DNA from: Thermodesulfobacteriales bacterium
Lineage (GTDB): Bacteria; Desulfobacterota_D; UBA1144; Nemesobacterales; UBA2774
NCBI GenBank assembly: GCA_004525335.1
Contig: SPCL01000036.1
Coordinates: 1 to 16,628, forward strand
Direction: 5' to 3'
DNA length: 16,628 nt
Shown: piece by piece, positions 1 to 7,741 of the stretch
How positions within the stretch are numbered: position 1 is the first letter of the stretch
How the letters are laid out: each line of letters begins with the position of its first letter
Notes under the pieces: generated by a model
The model's input: only the letters and a program-made list of their open reading frames with translations
Databases searched by the model: none
What the model was told of the DNA's origin: nothing
Translations under genes and position numbers: made by a program

Positions 1-89
1 GCTTGAACCACCCATTCGGTGAGAACCCCTCCTCCTTGCCCGCCCACTGCAGGGATTAATACTTTTATTAGATCACTTTTTTTCTGCAT
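1..89 (-). CDS. iorB: Indolepyruvate:ferredoxin oxidoreductase beta subunit, N-terminus only
   Basis: The first 29 codons of a minus-strand gene run off the left edge. The peptide starts MQKKSDLIKVLIPAVGGQGG and continues GVLTEWVVQ. The GGQGGGVL glycine-rich turn is the opening signature of the IorB subunit of 2-oxoacid:acceptor oxidoreductases, and this AVGGQGGGVLxxW form resembles the long (about 500-residue) IorB type. IorB pairs with IorA to oxidise arylpyruvates to aryl-acetyl-CoA with reduction of ferredoxin. The gene lies downstream of iorA on the same strand across a 181 bp gap. No strong ribosome site precedes the ATG at 89. The body of the gene is outside the window, so the subfamily is inferred from these few residues and from the partner gene. 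Confidence 0.8.
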   Translation of the reverse strand, partial: MQKKSDLIKVLIPAVGGQGGGVLTEWVVQ

Positions 90-129
90 GTTATTTTTCG
101 TGTTGCCAAAAAAACTATAGTACAACAAA

Positions 130-158
130 TTATCGTACGGTAAAAGTTTTCTCGATAA
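130..158. repeat. Inverted repeat in the iorA-iorB gap
   Basis: TTATCG at 130-135 and CGATAA at 153-158 are perfect inverted copies separated by 17 bases. They sit 41-69 bp upstream of the iorB start. The repeat could be an operator, a weak hairpin, or chance in A+T-rich DNA. No T-tract follows it in the iorA-to-iorB direction, so an intrinsic terminator is unlikely. Confidence 0.35.
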
Positions 159-270
159 GCTTTGCTTTAAGTTAAACCACCCACACTTGGAGACTATATT
201 CGAGCCATCCAATCATTAAACTTTAAATAAAAACTGTTTAATAAGGAAATTCAAACCAATAGATATTGAT

Positions 271-2400
271 TTAACCCATCCATCCATTTTTAGAGATCAT
301 ATGAAGCAATGATCTATTTATTTTAGCTCCTAAGCGATCAAACATTGAAGGATTATCAATAATCTCTACTCTATAAAAAGACGGACAGAGTACAGCCGCA
401 TGGGCTATCTCACCACACAAGCCACAACCCACACAAGAGTAATCAATGTGGGCAACTGGGTCTTCTCTGAGTATTGTAGGGCTATCCTTTAGTGTTAAAG
501 AAGGGCATCCGTTGTAGCGCATGCAGGAATGATCTCCTGTGCAAACCTCAGGATCTACTCCCAGTTTTTGCTGCTTAACACGTTTCCCAACTTTTATTTT
601 TTCTTTAATCTGCCCTCTTTCTCGCCTTGTCTTCTCTAGCTGACATTCCCCTCTGGATATGATTACTTTGAGGCCTTCCTCTTCTTCATAGGCTTCTGTC
701 AGCACCTTTATAGACTCTGTTAAATTATAGGGATCTACACCTTTTATCCACTTAACTCCAGTACCTTTTAAGGCTTTTTCAATATCCATCCCTACCCCTT
801 CCTGTCTCATGTTCTTACCGGACGCAGGGTTTTCGTGATGTCCCGTCATGGAGGTCCAGAAATTCTCAAGGATAATCAAGATAGCATTTTGATTGTTATA
901 CACAGCGTTAGCAATACTCGTGGTAAGACCGCTATGCCAAAACGTGCCGTCACCCATAAAAGATATAACCCGCTTATTGGCCATACGTGAAAGTGCAGCC
1001 GCCGACGCGAGCCCAATTCCCATCCCGGTGATTGAGTTGCTGAGGTCAAATGGCGGAAGTCCGCTCATCGAATAGCACCCTATATCAGAGGCGTAATATG
1101 ATCTGCCGTAATCCTCTTCCAGAATTTTAATTGCCGTAAAAATGGGCCTTTCAGGGCACCCGGTGCAAAATACCGGGTTTCTCTTAGCAACAGGCTGTTT
1201 TAAATAACTTAAAGCCTTTTCCTTATGTTTTTCCGTGTATTCGCTTCTTTCTTTAATACGTGCTTTTTCATAATCGGATAAAGTATTTTTTAATAGAAAA
1301 CTTCCTACACCCTTTGCTATGTGGTCTGGGGTATATTCTCCCGCTTTTGGCAGGAGATCCTTTCCAAATATATCTAGCCCCAATTTTGCTCTCTGCGCTA
1401 TAGAGCGTATCTGCTCTTCAATCAGATTAGGCATGCCCTCTTCAACTATCAAGACAGCTTTCTTATCCCTTAAGAATAGAATTATTTCTTCAGGAACTAA
1501 GGGGTAAGTAGCATTAAGGTTTAAAATAGGAAGTCTTGCCTCGCCATATAAGGTTGCCTCGCCCAAATTGTAGAGACATCTCAAAAGAGAGTTATAAATC
1601 ATTCCGTGAGTAATGATTCCAATTGACTTTTCCTCTCCATCAAAAAATTCATTCAGCTTATTATCTAGAATAAATTTCTGCGCAGCGGGAAGGCGCTCAT
1701 GATACTTCTTTTTCTCCTGATCAAAGGTAAATGGCGGCAGTGGTATAGTCTCTGAGCTTGTAGTTAGATCATCAAGCTTATTCAACATACTAATCTTAGC
1801 TTCCTTATTATCGCTGCATTTCATTTTGTTCATGATATGCGCAACTCTTGTGGACAATAAAAACATTACCGGCATATTAGAATATTCAGAGAGTTCAAAC
1901 CCTGCCTCGACCATCTTTGCCACATGATCTAAATCGCCTCTTGGATCTATCACTGCCATCGTTGACTTAAGCGCAAAGGGAAGAGCCCTTTCTGCAACAC
2001 AGGTGCTGTCACATCCATAGTCCTCTCCAACAATAATCATTGCCCCCCCCGTAACTCCTGAGGAGCAAATATGAGAGAGTGCGTCTGAGGCTACGTTGGT
2101 ACCGACGATCTTCCAATTCACAGAACCTCTAATTGGGTAGCTTATCGAAGCGGATAGTAGAGAAGCCGCGGAGGCTTCATTGCCCGAGCAATCGAAGTAT
2201 ATGCCTTTTGGTTTTAAAACCGTTTCATATGAATCAGATATAGCGTCTATCAAGCTCGCTGTAGGAGAGCCGGGATATCCGCCCAAATAAGACACGCCGG
2301 ATTGAAGGAAGGCTTTTAGTATTACAAGGGGAGTATCACCGTAAAGGGTCTCACCTTTGCCGTATTCTAATTGGTCAAGCAAATCTTTCGAATAACCCAT
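271..2400 (-). CDS. iorA: Indolepyruvate:ferredoxin oxidoreductase alpha subunit
   Basis: Catalytic subunit (709 aa) of arylpyruvate:ferredoxin oxidoreductase, which uses thiamine pyrophosphate, CoA and ferredoxin to decarboxylate arylpyruvates oxidatively. Visible marks are an N-terminal pyrimidine-binding half with GYPGSPTASL near residue 41 and NEASAA near 74, the family motif CTGCPERP at 412-419, the TPP-binding GDGTFWHSG at 483-491, and a C-terminal two-cluster ferredoxin domain (cysteines 620, 626, 632, 656, 659, 662, 672). In the first cluster motif the second position is Asp623 instead of Cys. The open frame extends to a TTG at 2430, but AGGAG at 2406-2410 lies 5 bases before the ATG at 2400, which I take as the start. 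It is followed on the same strand by iorB. Cytoplasmic. Confidence 0.95.
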   Translation of the reverse strand: MGYSKDLLDQLEYGKGETLYGDTPLVILKAFLQSGVSYLGGYPGSPTASLIDAISDSYETVLKPKGIYFDCSGNEASAASLLSASISYPIRGSVNWKIVGTNVASDALSHICSSGVTGGAMIIVGEDYGCDSTCVAERALPFALKSTMAVIDPRGDLDHVAKMVEAGFELSEYSNMPVMFLLSTRVAHIMNKMKCSDNKEAKISMLNKLDDLTTSSETIPLPPFTFDQEKKKYHERLPAAQKFILDNKLNEFFDGEEKSIGIITHGMIYNSLLRCLYNLGEATLYGEARLPILNLNATYPLVPEEIILFLRDKKAVLIVEEGMPNLIEEQIRSIAQRAKLGLDIFGKDLLPKAGEYTPDHIAKGVGSFLLKNTLSDYEKARIKERSEYTEKHKEKALSYLKQPVAKRNPVFCTGCPERPIFTAIKILEEDYGRSYYASDIGCYSMSGLPPFDLSNSITGMGIGLASAAALSRMANKRVISFMGDGTFWHSGLTTSIANAVYNNQNAILIILENFWTSMTGHHENPASGKNMRQEGVGMDIEKALKGTGVKWIKGVDPYNLTESIKVLTEAYEEEEGLKVIISRGECQLEKTRRERGQIKEKIKVGKRVKQQKLGVDPEVCTGDHSCMRYNGCPSLTLKDSPTILREDPVAHIDYSCVGCGLCGEIAHAAVLCPSFYRVEIIDNPSMFDRLGAKINRSLLHMISKNGWMG

Positions 2401-2511
2401 GAATTCTCCTTTTTGGATACCGACGCTCAATAAAACTTGATTAGTAATTTACCAGATAAGAGCCCTCTATACCAGAAGAATTATCTTTGCTTGCAATTCA
2501 AATTGTAGTTA

Positions 2512-2988
2512 CTAAGAGGTGTTAGGTGGGAGCAGAGTGTCCCTCACTACATAATAATATTCTCTCAAAGCTTCTTCTTGTCTGTCAGTAACTAGGTGAA
2601 CAGGTCGTTTAAGACAAACCTCTTCTAAAGCTAGGTCGGGATTAATACCCAGATGATGTACTAAGTAAGCCGCAAGCATTAAATTTGTTCTACCCATCCC
2701 TGCATAACAATGAACTACGATTCGCTTACCCTGAGCAATATGAGTTGTAACAAAATCGATAAATTCTATAAAATCTTCATAATCAGGAGGGCCAAAATCA
2801 TTAATCGGGATGTTTTTCACTATAAAATCAGGATGTTCTATAAAGTGTTCTTTTTCCTGCAAATTGACAATAACGTTAATACCCTGTGACTTCAAAAAAT
2901 CTAAATCCTCTTGAAGTGAATAGAATAGTCCGGGCCTTTCCATTCCGGCAATACGTTCCTCAATAATCCAAGAGAATCTCTCAGGCAT
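2512..2988 (-). CDS. Dual-specificity / tyrosine phosphatase-like cysteine phosphatase
   Basis: 158-residue cytoplasmic protein of the cysteine-dependent phosphatase superfamily. The P-loop HCYAGMGRT gives the HCx5R signature, with nucleophile Cys94 and Arg100. Asp64 in the upstream PINDFGPPD stretch is well placed to be the general acid. The compact size resembles DUSP23 or CDKN3-like phosphatases; members of this fold act on phosphoproteins, phosphoinositides, nucleotides or RNA 5' triphosphates, and the sequence does not say which applies. Its ATG overlaps the stop of endonuclease V as TAATG (2986-2990), so translation is probably coupled. A purine-rich AGAGGGA at 3001-3007 lies 12 bases upstream, a long spacing that fits coupling. 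iorA follows after 111 bp. Confidence 0.85.
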   Translation of the reverse strand: MPERFSWIIEERIAGMERPGLFYSLQEDLDFLKSQGINVIVNLQEKEHFIEHPDFIVKNIPINDFGPPDYEDFIEFIDFVTTHIAQGKRIVVHCYAGMGRTNLMLAAYLVHHLGINPDLALEEVCLKRPVHLVTDRQEEALREYYYVVRDTLLPPNTS

Positions 2989-3692
2989 TATTTTAGAAGC
3001 TCCCTCTTGAGCTCAGCCACATATTTATCGGCAAGTCTTGTCGGCTCCGGAATCCTGTATCCCCTTGAACACGTAATAGCTATTTTCTTTGAAGTAGCTA
3101 AATCTATCTTATGCCCAATAGATACAAAAACGGGCTTAGTTTTATTCTTGGTTTTTAATACAACTCCGATTTGCTCACCGTCTTTTGAGAATAGAGACTC
3201 ATAGGAGCCGGGCTTATCCTCGGGCTCTTGATAAGTGCCATATAGTTTTTTCTTTCCAATTCCCATAGTAGAAATGTCGAGTAAGACCCCAACATAACAA
3301 GCTATTCCAAACCCTCTGGGATGTGCGATACCGTGCCCATCGAATATAAGCACATCGGGTTTTTGCTTGAGCTTATTGTAGGTTCTAATAATCGCCGGAC
3401 CCTCTCTGAAGGCTAATAACCCGGGAATATAAGGAAAGTTCTCGTCTACCACTTCCCATACACGCTCAATTTCTATTAAGTCCGGATAGCTGAACACTAT
3501 TATTGCGCATACAAGTTTATTTTGGTCTTTGAGTATAGCCAGATCAGCGCCCGCAACGGTCTTTATATTATCAAACCCGTTTGTGGATATGACTTTATCC
3601 CTAAGTTCTCTTTGAATAGCTATAGCTTCACTGTATTCAGGTGGATCGGAGTCATATAGTTTTTTTAATCTATCTTGGTCAATAAGGGACAT
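2988..3692 (-). CDS. nfi: Endonuclease V (deoxyinosine 3' endonuclease)
   Basis: 234-residue repair nuclease that nicks the second phosphodiester bond 3' of deoxyinosine; many homologues also cut inosine-containing RNA. Family motifs are present in order: VAGADLAI with metal ligand Asp50, PYIPGLLAFREGP at 87-99 with the wedge tyrosine Tyr88 and Glu97, FDGHGIAHPR at 117-126 with Asp118, and GHKIDL at 193-198 with His194, followed by YRIPEPTRLAD. The full length matches the family. A small oddity is GIACYVGV where most members have a form of GxASHxG. The start ATG at 3692 has only a weak upstream AGAG. It is the first gene of the minus-strand run that continues into the coupled phosphatase. Confidence 0.95.
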   Translation of the reverse strand: MSLIDQDRLKKLYDSDPPEYSEAIAIQRELRDKVISTNGFDNIKTVAGADLAILKDQNKLVCAIIVFSYPDLIEIERVWEVVDENFPYIPGLLAFREGPAIIRTYNKLKQKPDVLIFDGHGIAHPRGFGIACYVGVLLDISTMGIGKKKLYGTYQEPEDKPGSYESLFSKDGEQIGVVLKTKNKTKPVFVSIGHKIDLATSKKIAITCSRGYRIPEPTRLADKYVAELKRELLK

Positions 3693-3818
3693 GAAATTCT
3701 CTAAAAATTCGTTTCAATTTTGGTTCTTGATGTATTTTCAAAGCTAACTTTAATTCTGCAATTACTAGTTTAAGCAAAGTATACACGATAGACTTCTAGC
3801 AATGACTTATTGTGATAT

Positions 3819-3847
3819 TTGTCCAGAACTATAAAATTCGGTAGAAT
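3819..3847 (+). promoter_or_regulatory. Sigma70-like promoter for the gshB-gatCA run
   Basis: TTGTCC at 3819-3824, a 17-base spacer and TAGAAT at 3842-3847 match the -35 and -10 consensus at 4/6 and 5/6. Expected transcription start is near 3854, giving a leader of about 29 bases before the gshB ATG at 3883. Confidence 0.6.
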
Positions 3848-3882
3848 CAAACGACAAATAGAAACATCTTAAAGTGGAAACT

Positions 3883-4833
3883 ATGAAACTGAAAATGGCT
3901 TTTGTAATGGATCCGGTAGAGACAATAAATACCGAGAAAGACACAACTTTTGTGCTCATGCTTGAAGCTCAAGCAAGAGGGCACGAAGTGTGGTATTTAG
4001 AACTTAAAGATCTTTTTGTAAAAGATGACAAAGCATTTTGCAATGCAACGCAAATCACACTAGAGAGAAGTGAATCTTTTTACAAACTAGGTGAAAGGAA
4101 AACTCTTCCGATGGAAAGTTTTGACACTGTATGGATGAGAAAAGACCCACCGGTTAATAACGATTTCCTTTATGCTACTTACATTCTAAGCCTCCTTGAT
4201 GGGAGTAAAACCAAAGTCCTCAACAATCCGACTGGGATCAGGGAATCAAATGAAAAACTTTACTCCTTATTTTTCCCGGAAATTATTCCACAATGCATAG
4301 TGACCAAAAACATATCGCAACTACAGGAGTTTCTCAGGGAAGCAGGTGGAGAGATTGTAGTCAAACCGCTTGACGGCCATGGGGGAGAAGGAATTTTCTA
4401 CGTGCGTGAAGGTGACCGTAATGTCAATGTCATATTGGAATCAATCACAAAATTTGGAACAGAATATGTAATAGGTCAAAAGTTTATCGAGAAAGTATCA
4501 GAGGGTGACAAGAGAATCATAATTCTAAACGGAGAGCCACTAGGAGCGGTGCTAAGAGTGCCTAAACCCGGAGGAGAATTCAGATCCAATTTTCACTCGG
4601 GAGGAAGCCCTGCACAATCGGATCTAACGGAAAGGGACCTTGAAATTTGTGAAGTAATCAGCCCCCGACTTAGAAAAGACGGCCTATATTTTGTAGGGAT
4701 TGATGTTATCGGCGGATTCGTTACTGAAATTAACACTACTAGTCCCACTGGAATTCAGGAAATTAACAGATTAAACGGGGTTAAACTTGAGACTCAGGTA
4801 ATTGAATTTGCAGAAGAGTTGTGCAGTAATTGA
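3883..4833 (+). CDS. gshB: Glutathione synthetase
   Basis: 316-residue ATP-grasp ligase joining gamma-glutamylcysteine and glycine, the second step of glutathione synthesis in the cytoplasm. The sequence follows the proteobacterial GshB pattern throughout: FVMDPVETINTEKDTTF at the N-terminus, MRKDPP at 85-90, the ATP-grasp loop KPLDGHGGEGIF at 161-172, GDKRII at 208-213, and the metal and substrate segment EINTTSPTGIQEI from 282. The frame also offers a GTG at 3874, but the ATG at 3883 gives the usual MKL-MAFVMDP start and has GTGGAAA just upstream. gshA is not in the window. gatC follows after 15 bp, so gshB probably leads an operon with gatC and gatA from the promoter at 3819-3847. Confidence 0.95.
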   Translation: MKLKMAFVMDPVETINTEKDTTFVLMLEAQARGHEVWYLELKDLFVKDDKAFCNATQITLERSESFYKLGERKTLPMESFDTVWMRKDPPVNNDFLYATYILSLLDGSKTKVLNNPTGIRESNEKLYSLFFPEIIPQCIVTKNISQLQEFLREAGGEIVVKPLDGHGGEGIFYVREGDRNVNVILESITKFGTEYVIGQKFIEKVSEGDKRIIILNGEPLGAVLRVPKPGGEFRSNFHSGGSPAQSDLTERDLEICEVISPRLRKDGLYFVGIDVIGGFVTEINTTSPTGIQEINRLNGVKLETQVIEFAEELCSN

Positions 4834-4848
4834 TTTGAAGGAGTAAAT

Positions 4849-5139
4849 ATGAAAATATCGAAAGACGATGTAACAAAAGTAGCTGAACTTGCTAGACTAG
4901 AAGTAACTGAAGAAGAGACAGCAATATTTACTGAACAATTAGGGAACATATTAGAATACATAGAAAAATTAAACGAGTTGGATACAGACAATGTCGAGCC
5001 GACCTCTCATGTGTTGGATATATCAACCCCTCTTAGAGAAGATAAGGTCGTGAAGTGGCTGAGTATTGAAGAAGTACTTCAAAACGCTCCTGAGAGTGAA
5101 GACAATTTCTTTGTTGTTCCCCAAGTGATTGAAGACTAA
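4849..5139 (+). CDS. gatC: Asp-tRNA(Asn)/Glu-tRNA(Gln) amidotransferase subunit C
   Basis: 96-residue GatC, the small subunit that wraps around GatA and stabilises the GatCAB complex. GatCAB converts Asp-tRNA(Asn) or Glu-tRNA(Gln) to the amidated form. Typical features are the opening KISKDDVTKVAELARLEV, the central heptad-like stretch LGNILEYIEKLNELDTDNVEP, the LREDKV element and the terminal FFVVPQVIE. AAGGAG at 4838-4843 stands 5 bases before the ATG. It is tightly followed by gatA (14 bp), and the gatC stop codon overlaps the gatA ribosome site. Length is normal for the family. Confidence 0.95.
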   Translation: MKISKDDVTKVAELARLEVTEEETAIFTEQLGNILEYIEKLNELDTDNVEPTSHVLDISTPLREDKVVKWLSIEEVLQNAPESEDNFFVVPQVIED

Positions 5140-5153
5140 GGAGACATATTTAT

Positions 5154-6614
5154 ATGGAGTTGCCGTTTTTAACCATCAAAGAAGCATCAGAATTAATAAA
5201 ACAAAAAGAGTTATCTCCCGTGGAACTAACTCAATCTTTATTGAATAGAATCCAGGATAAAGATGAGACTCTTAATACGTATATAACTGTACTAGCTGAT
5301 AAAGCCCTTGAATCCGCTAAGCAGGCCGAGACAGAAATAACTGCCGGAAACTACTTAGGTCCGCTGCACGGCATACCGCTTGGATTAAAAGACATATTCA
5401 TTACCAAGGATATTACAACCACATGCGGCTCAAAGATGCTTGAGAATTTTATCCCGCCCTATGATGCTACTGTGACACAAAAACTATTAAGTTCAGGCGC
5501 TGTGATTCTTGGAAAAAACAACATGGATGAGTTTGCAATGGGCTCATCTACTGAAACTTCTTATTTCGGCCCTACCAGAAACCCCTGGGACTTAGAAAGA
5601 GTGCCCGGAGGATCTAGCGGAGGCTCCGCATCTGCAACAGCAGCGTCTCTTTGCCTCGGATCAGTGGGCACAGACACAGGCGGCTCCATTAGACAGCCCG
5701 CGGCTCTTTGCGGAGTAGTTGGAATGAAGCCTACTTACGGACGGGTAAGCAGATTCGGTATGATAGCATTTGCTTCTTCACTAGATCAGGCGGGACCTAT
5801 TACTAAAACTGTCGAAGATACCGCAATAATATTGAATGCGATTTCAGGGTCCGATCCCAACGACTCTACTTGCCTGAATGTCCCTGTTCCTGACTATACC
5901 AAGAGCCTAAAAAATGATTTGAAAGGATTGAAAATCGGTATTCCAAAGGAATATTTTGTGGAAGGCATGGATAAAGATGTTGAGGATGCGTCACGAAAAG
6001 CTATATCGGCAATGGAGAACTTGGGTGCGGAGATTGTTGAAATATCTCTTCCACATACTGAGTATGCAGTTTTAACTTATTATATAATCGCCCCTTCCGA
6101 AGCTAGCTCTAACCTTGCAAGATACGACGGGGTTAAATACGGATTCCGCGCCGAAGGTGCAGAATCTTTAAGAGATATGTATTTTAAAACCAGAGCTCAG
6201 GGTTTTGGGGATGAAGTAAAGAGAAGAATCATGCTCGGCACATATGCTCTGTCTTCAGGTTATTATGATGCCTACTACTTAAAAGCTCAGAAAGTAAGAA
6301 CGCTTATTAAAAATGATTTTGATGAGGCTTTTAAAATAGTAGACGCAATTGTGGCGCCTACAACCCCTGAAGTAGCCTTTAAAATTGGGGAGAAAACACA
6401 GGACCCTATAAAGATGTATTTATCAGATGTTCTTACAATACCTTGCAATATTGCGGGACTTCCGGGAATTTCTGTTCCATGCGGATTTTCATCTGACGGG
6501 CTTCCAATCGGCATCCAAGTGCTTGGAAAACCGTTTGATGAAGAGACTGTGATTCATGTAGCGCACGCATATGAGCAGAGCACAAATTGGGGAGATAAAA
6601 GGCCTGAAGTTTAA
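5154..6614 (+). CDS. gatA: Asp-tRNA(Asn)/Glu-tRNA(Gln) amidotransferase subunit A
   Basis: 486-residue amidase-signature enzyme that hydrolyses glutamine and supplies ammonia to GatB. The Ser-cisSer-Lys triad is intact: Lys79 in GLKDIF, Ser154 in PGGSSGGSAS and Ser178 in GTDTGGSIR. The positions equal those I recall for well-studied GatA proteins. The tRNA-amidation pattern continues with MKPTYGRVSRFGM and the C-terminal CNIAGLPGISVPCG. AAGGAG at 5138-5143, overlapping the gatC stop, lies 10 bases before the ATG. gatB, the tRNA-binding kinase subunit, is not adjacent and must lie elsewhere. A small CxxC protein follows after 65 bp. Cytoplasmic. Confidence 0.97.
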   Translation: MELPFLTIKEASELIKQKELSPVELTQSLLNRIQDKDETLNTYITVLADKALESAKQAETEITAGNYLGPLHGIPLGLKDIFITKDITTTCGSKMLENFIPPYDATVTQKLLSSGAVILGKNNMDEFAMGSSTETSYFGPTRNPWDLERVPGGSSGGSASATAASLCLGSVGTDTGGSIRQPAALCGVVGMKPTYGRVSRFGMIAFASSLDQAGPITKTVEDTAIILNAISGSDPNDSTCLNVPVPDYTKSLKNDLKGLKIGIPKEYFVEGMDKDVEDASRKAISAMENLGAEIVEISLPHTEYAVLTYYIIAPSEASSNLARYDGVKYGFRAEGAESLRDMYFKTRAQGFGDEVKRRIMLGTYALSSGYYDAYYLKAQKVRTLIKNDFDEAFKIVDAIVAPTTPEVAFKIGEKTQDPIKMYLSDVLTIPCNIAGLPGISVPCGFSSDGLPIGIQVLGKPFDEETVIHVAHAYEQSTNWGDKRPEV

Positions 6615-6679
6615 TTGAAAATTAATATAGTTTTCTAAACGACATTAATCAGTACAATTTAGAAGTAGAGGTAACAACT

Positions 6680-6862
6680 ATGACGGAAAAGAAAAAAGTA
6701 TGTATGCTTTGCGCAAAACCTTCCGAAGAATCCATTTGCGAATCCTGCAAGTCTAATGTGCAGGGTGAAGCTTCTAACCAGAAGCAGAGAATGGAAAAAC
6801 AAGTGAAAGTAGGTTCAGAAGTAGAAAAAGATAAAATTGTAAAAAAGCATCTGGATAATTAA
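6680..6862 (+). CDS. Small CxxC/CxxC zinc-ribbon-like protein
   Basis: 60-residue protein of unknown function. Cys8, Cys11, Cys20 and Cys23 form C-x2-C-x8-C-x2-C (CMLCAKPSEESICESCK), a likely zinc knuckle. A highly charged Lys/Glu-rich tail, probably helical, follows. A GAGGT ribosome site stands 7 bases before the ATG, which argues that the small frame is real. It follows gatA on the same strand after 65 bp and is probably read from the same transcript. It ends 27 bp from the convergent rsmI gene with no clear terminator between. I recall similar tiny proteins in Deltaproteobacteria and Nitrospirae, without an assigned role. An RNA- or protein-binding adaptor is only a guess. Confidence 0.75.
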   Translation: MTEKKKVCMLCAKPSEESICESCKSNVQGEASNQKQRMEKQVKVGSEVEKDKIVKKHLDN

Positions 6863-6889
6863 TTTATTTAGACTTTCGGCTTGAAATTT

Positions 6890-7723
6890 CTACTCCCAAA
6901 TTTGAAGCGCTTTTTTATAAATCTTACTTTTCGACACTCCACTATCAGTTGCGACCTGCTTAACAGCGTCTTTTAAACTATGGCCTTCTTTTTTTAGATA
7001 GTGCAGCAGATCATCAATAGTTTTAGAATCAAAATCAGCCTTTTCCCGCGTATCCCCCACTACCACCAGTACAAACTCGCCTTTTAAACTATCCCTGGAT
7101 TCAAGAGTACTCTTTATTTCTGAAAGAAAGCCCCTCAAAGTCTCCTCATACATCTTAGTAATCTCCCTGCTAATAGAGGCATTGCGGTCTCCAAAAACCT
7201 CAGTGATCGCTTCTAAAGTCTTAATAACTCTCTTAGGAGATTCATAAAAAATTAGTGTCTCAGGGTAACCCTTAACTCTCTCCAGATATTCAATCAATTT
7301 TTTATTTTGCTTAGGTGGAAACCCGAGAAAAGTAAAACTTGAAGTTGGAAGCCCCGAGATGCTGAGTGCAGCTATTGCCGCCGAAGCTCCGGGAATCGGA
7401 ATTACTTGAATGCCGTTTTCAGAAGCGAGTTTTACAATCCTAAATCCTGGGTCTGATACGCCCGGGGTGCCTGCATCAGTAATTAGTGCAACGCTTTTCC
7501 CTTCCTGAAGCAGAGAAAGCAGCTCCTTTGCTTTTTCTATCTCGTTGTGCTCGTGATAGCTCGTAAGCGGTTTTTGGATCTGATAGCGAGAAAGCAGCTT
7601 CTTTGAAGTCCTAGTGTCCTCACAGGCGATTAGATCCACTTCCTTTAAAACATTAAGCGCCCTTAGTGTTATATCTTCAAGGTTTCCAATAGGAGTTGAA
7701 ACAATATAGAGTGTTGAACTCAT
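6890..7723 (-). CDS. rsmI: 16S rRNA (cytidine1402-2'-O)-methyltransferase
   Basis: 277-residue SAM-dependent methyltransferase of the tetrapyrrole-methylase fold that 2'-O-methylates C1402 in the decoding centre of 16S rRNA. The diagnostic motifs are all present: IVSTPIGNLEDIT at 7-19, ACEDTRTSKKLL at 34-45, ITDAGTPGVSDPG at 81-93 and IPGASAAIAALSISGLP from 110, then FYESPKR and the C-terminal helix-turn element VSKSKIYKKAL. Length is typical. The gene starts 18 bp after the RTX-protein gene on the same strand, so it may be read through from that gene's promoter. No good ribosome site is visible before the ATG at 7723. Confidence 0.96.
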   Translation of the reverse strand: MSSTLYIVSTPIGNLEDITLRALNVLKEVDLIACEDTRTSKKLLSRYQIQKPLTSYHEHNEIEKAKELLSLLQEGKSVALITDAGTPGVSDPGFRIVKLASENGIQVIPIPGASAAIAALSISGLPTSSFTFLGFPPKQNKKLIEYLERVKGYPETLIFYESPKRVIKTLEAITEVFGDRNASISREITKMYEETLRGFLSEIKSTLESRDSLKGEFVLVVVGDTREKADFDSKTIDDLLHYLKKEGHSLKDAVKQVATDSGVSKSKIYKKALQIWE

Positions 7724-7741
7724 TATGAGAATTTATTACTA

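Noticed and set aside
2401..2430. TTG start extending iorA by 10 residues
   Set aside because: The extension contains the AGGAG that serves the ATG at 2400, and the homologous part starts at MGYSKD.
6615..6679. GAAAA...TTTTC hairpin after gatA as a terminator
   Set aside because: Only a five-pair A+T stem with no T-run after it; the next gene is more likely read through.
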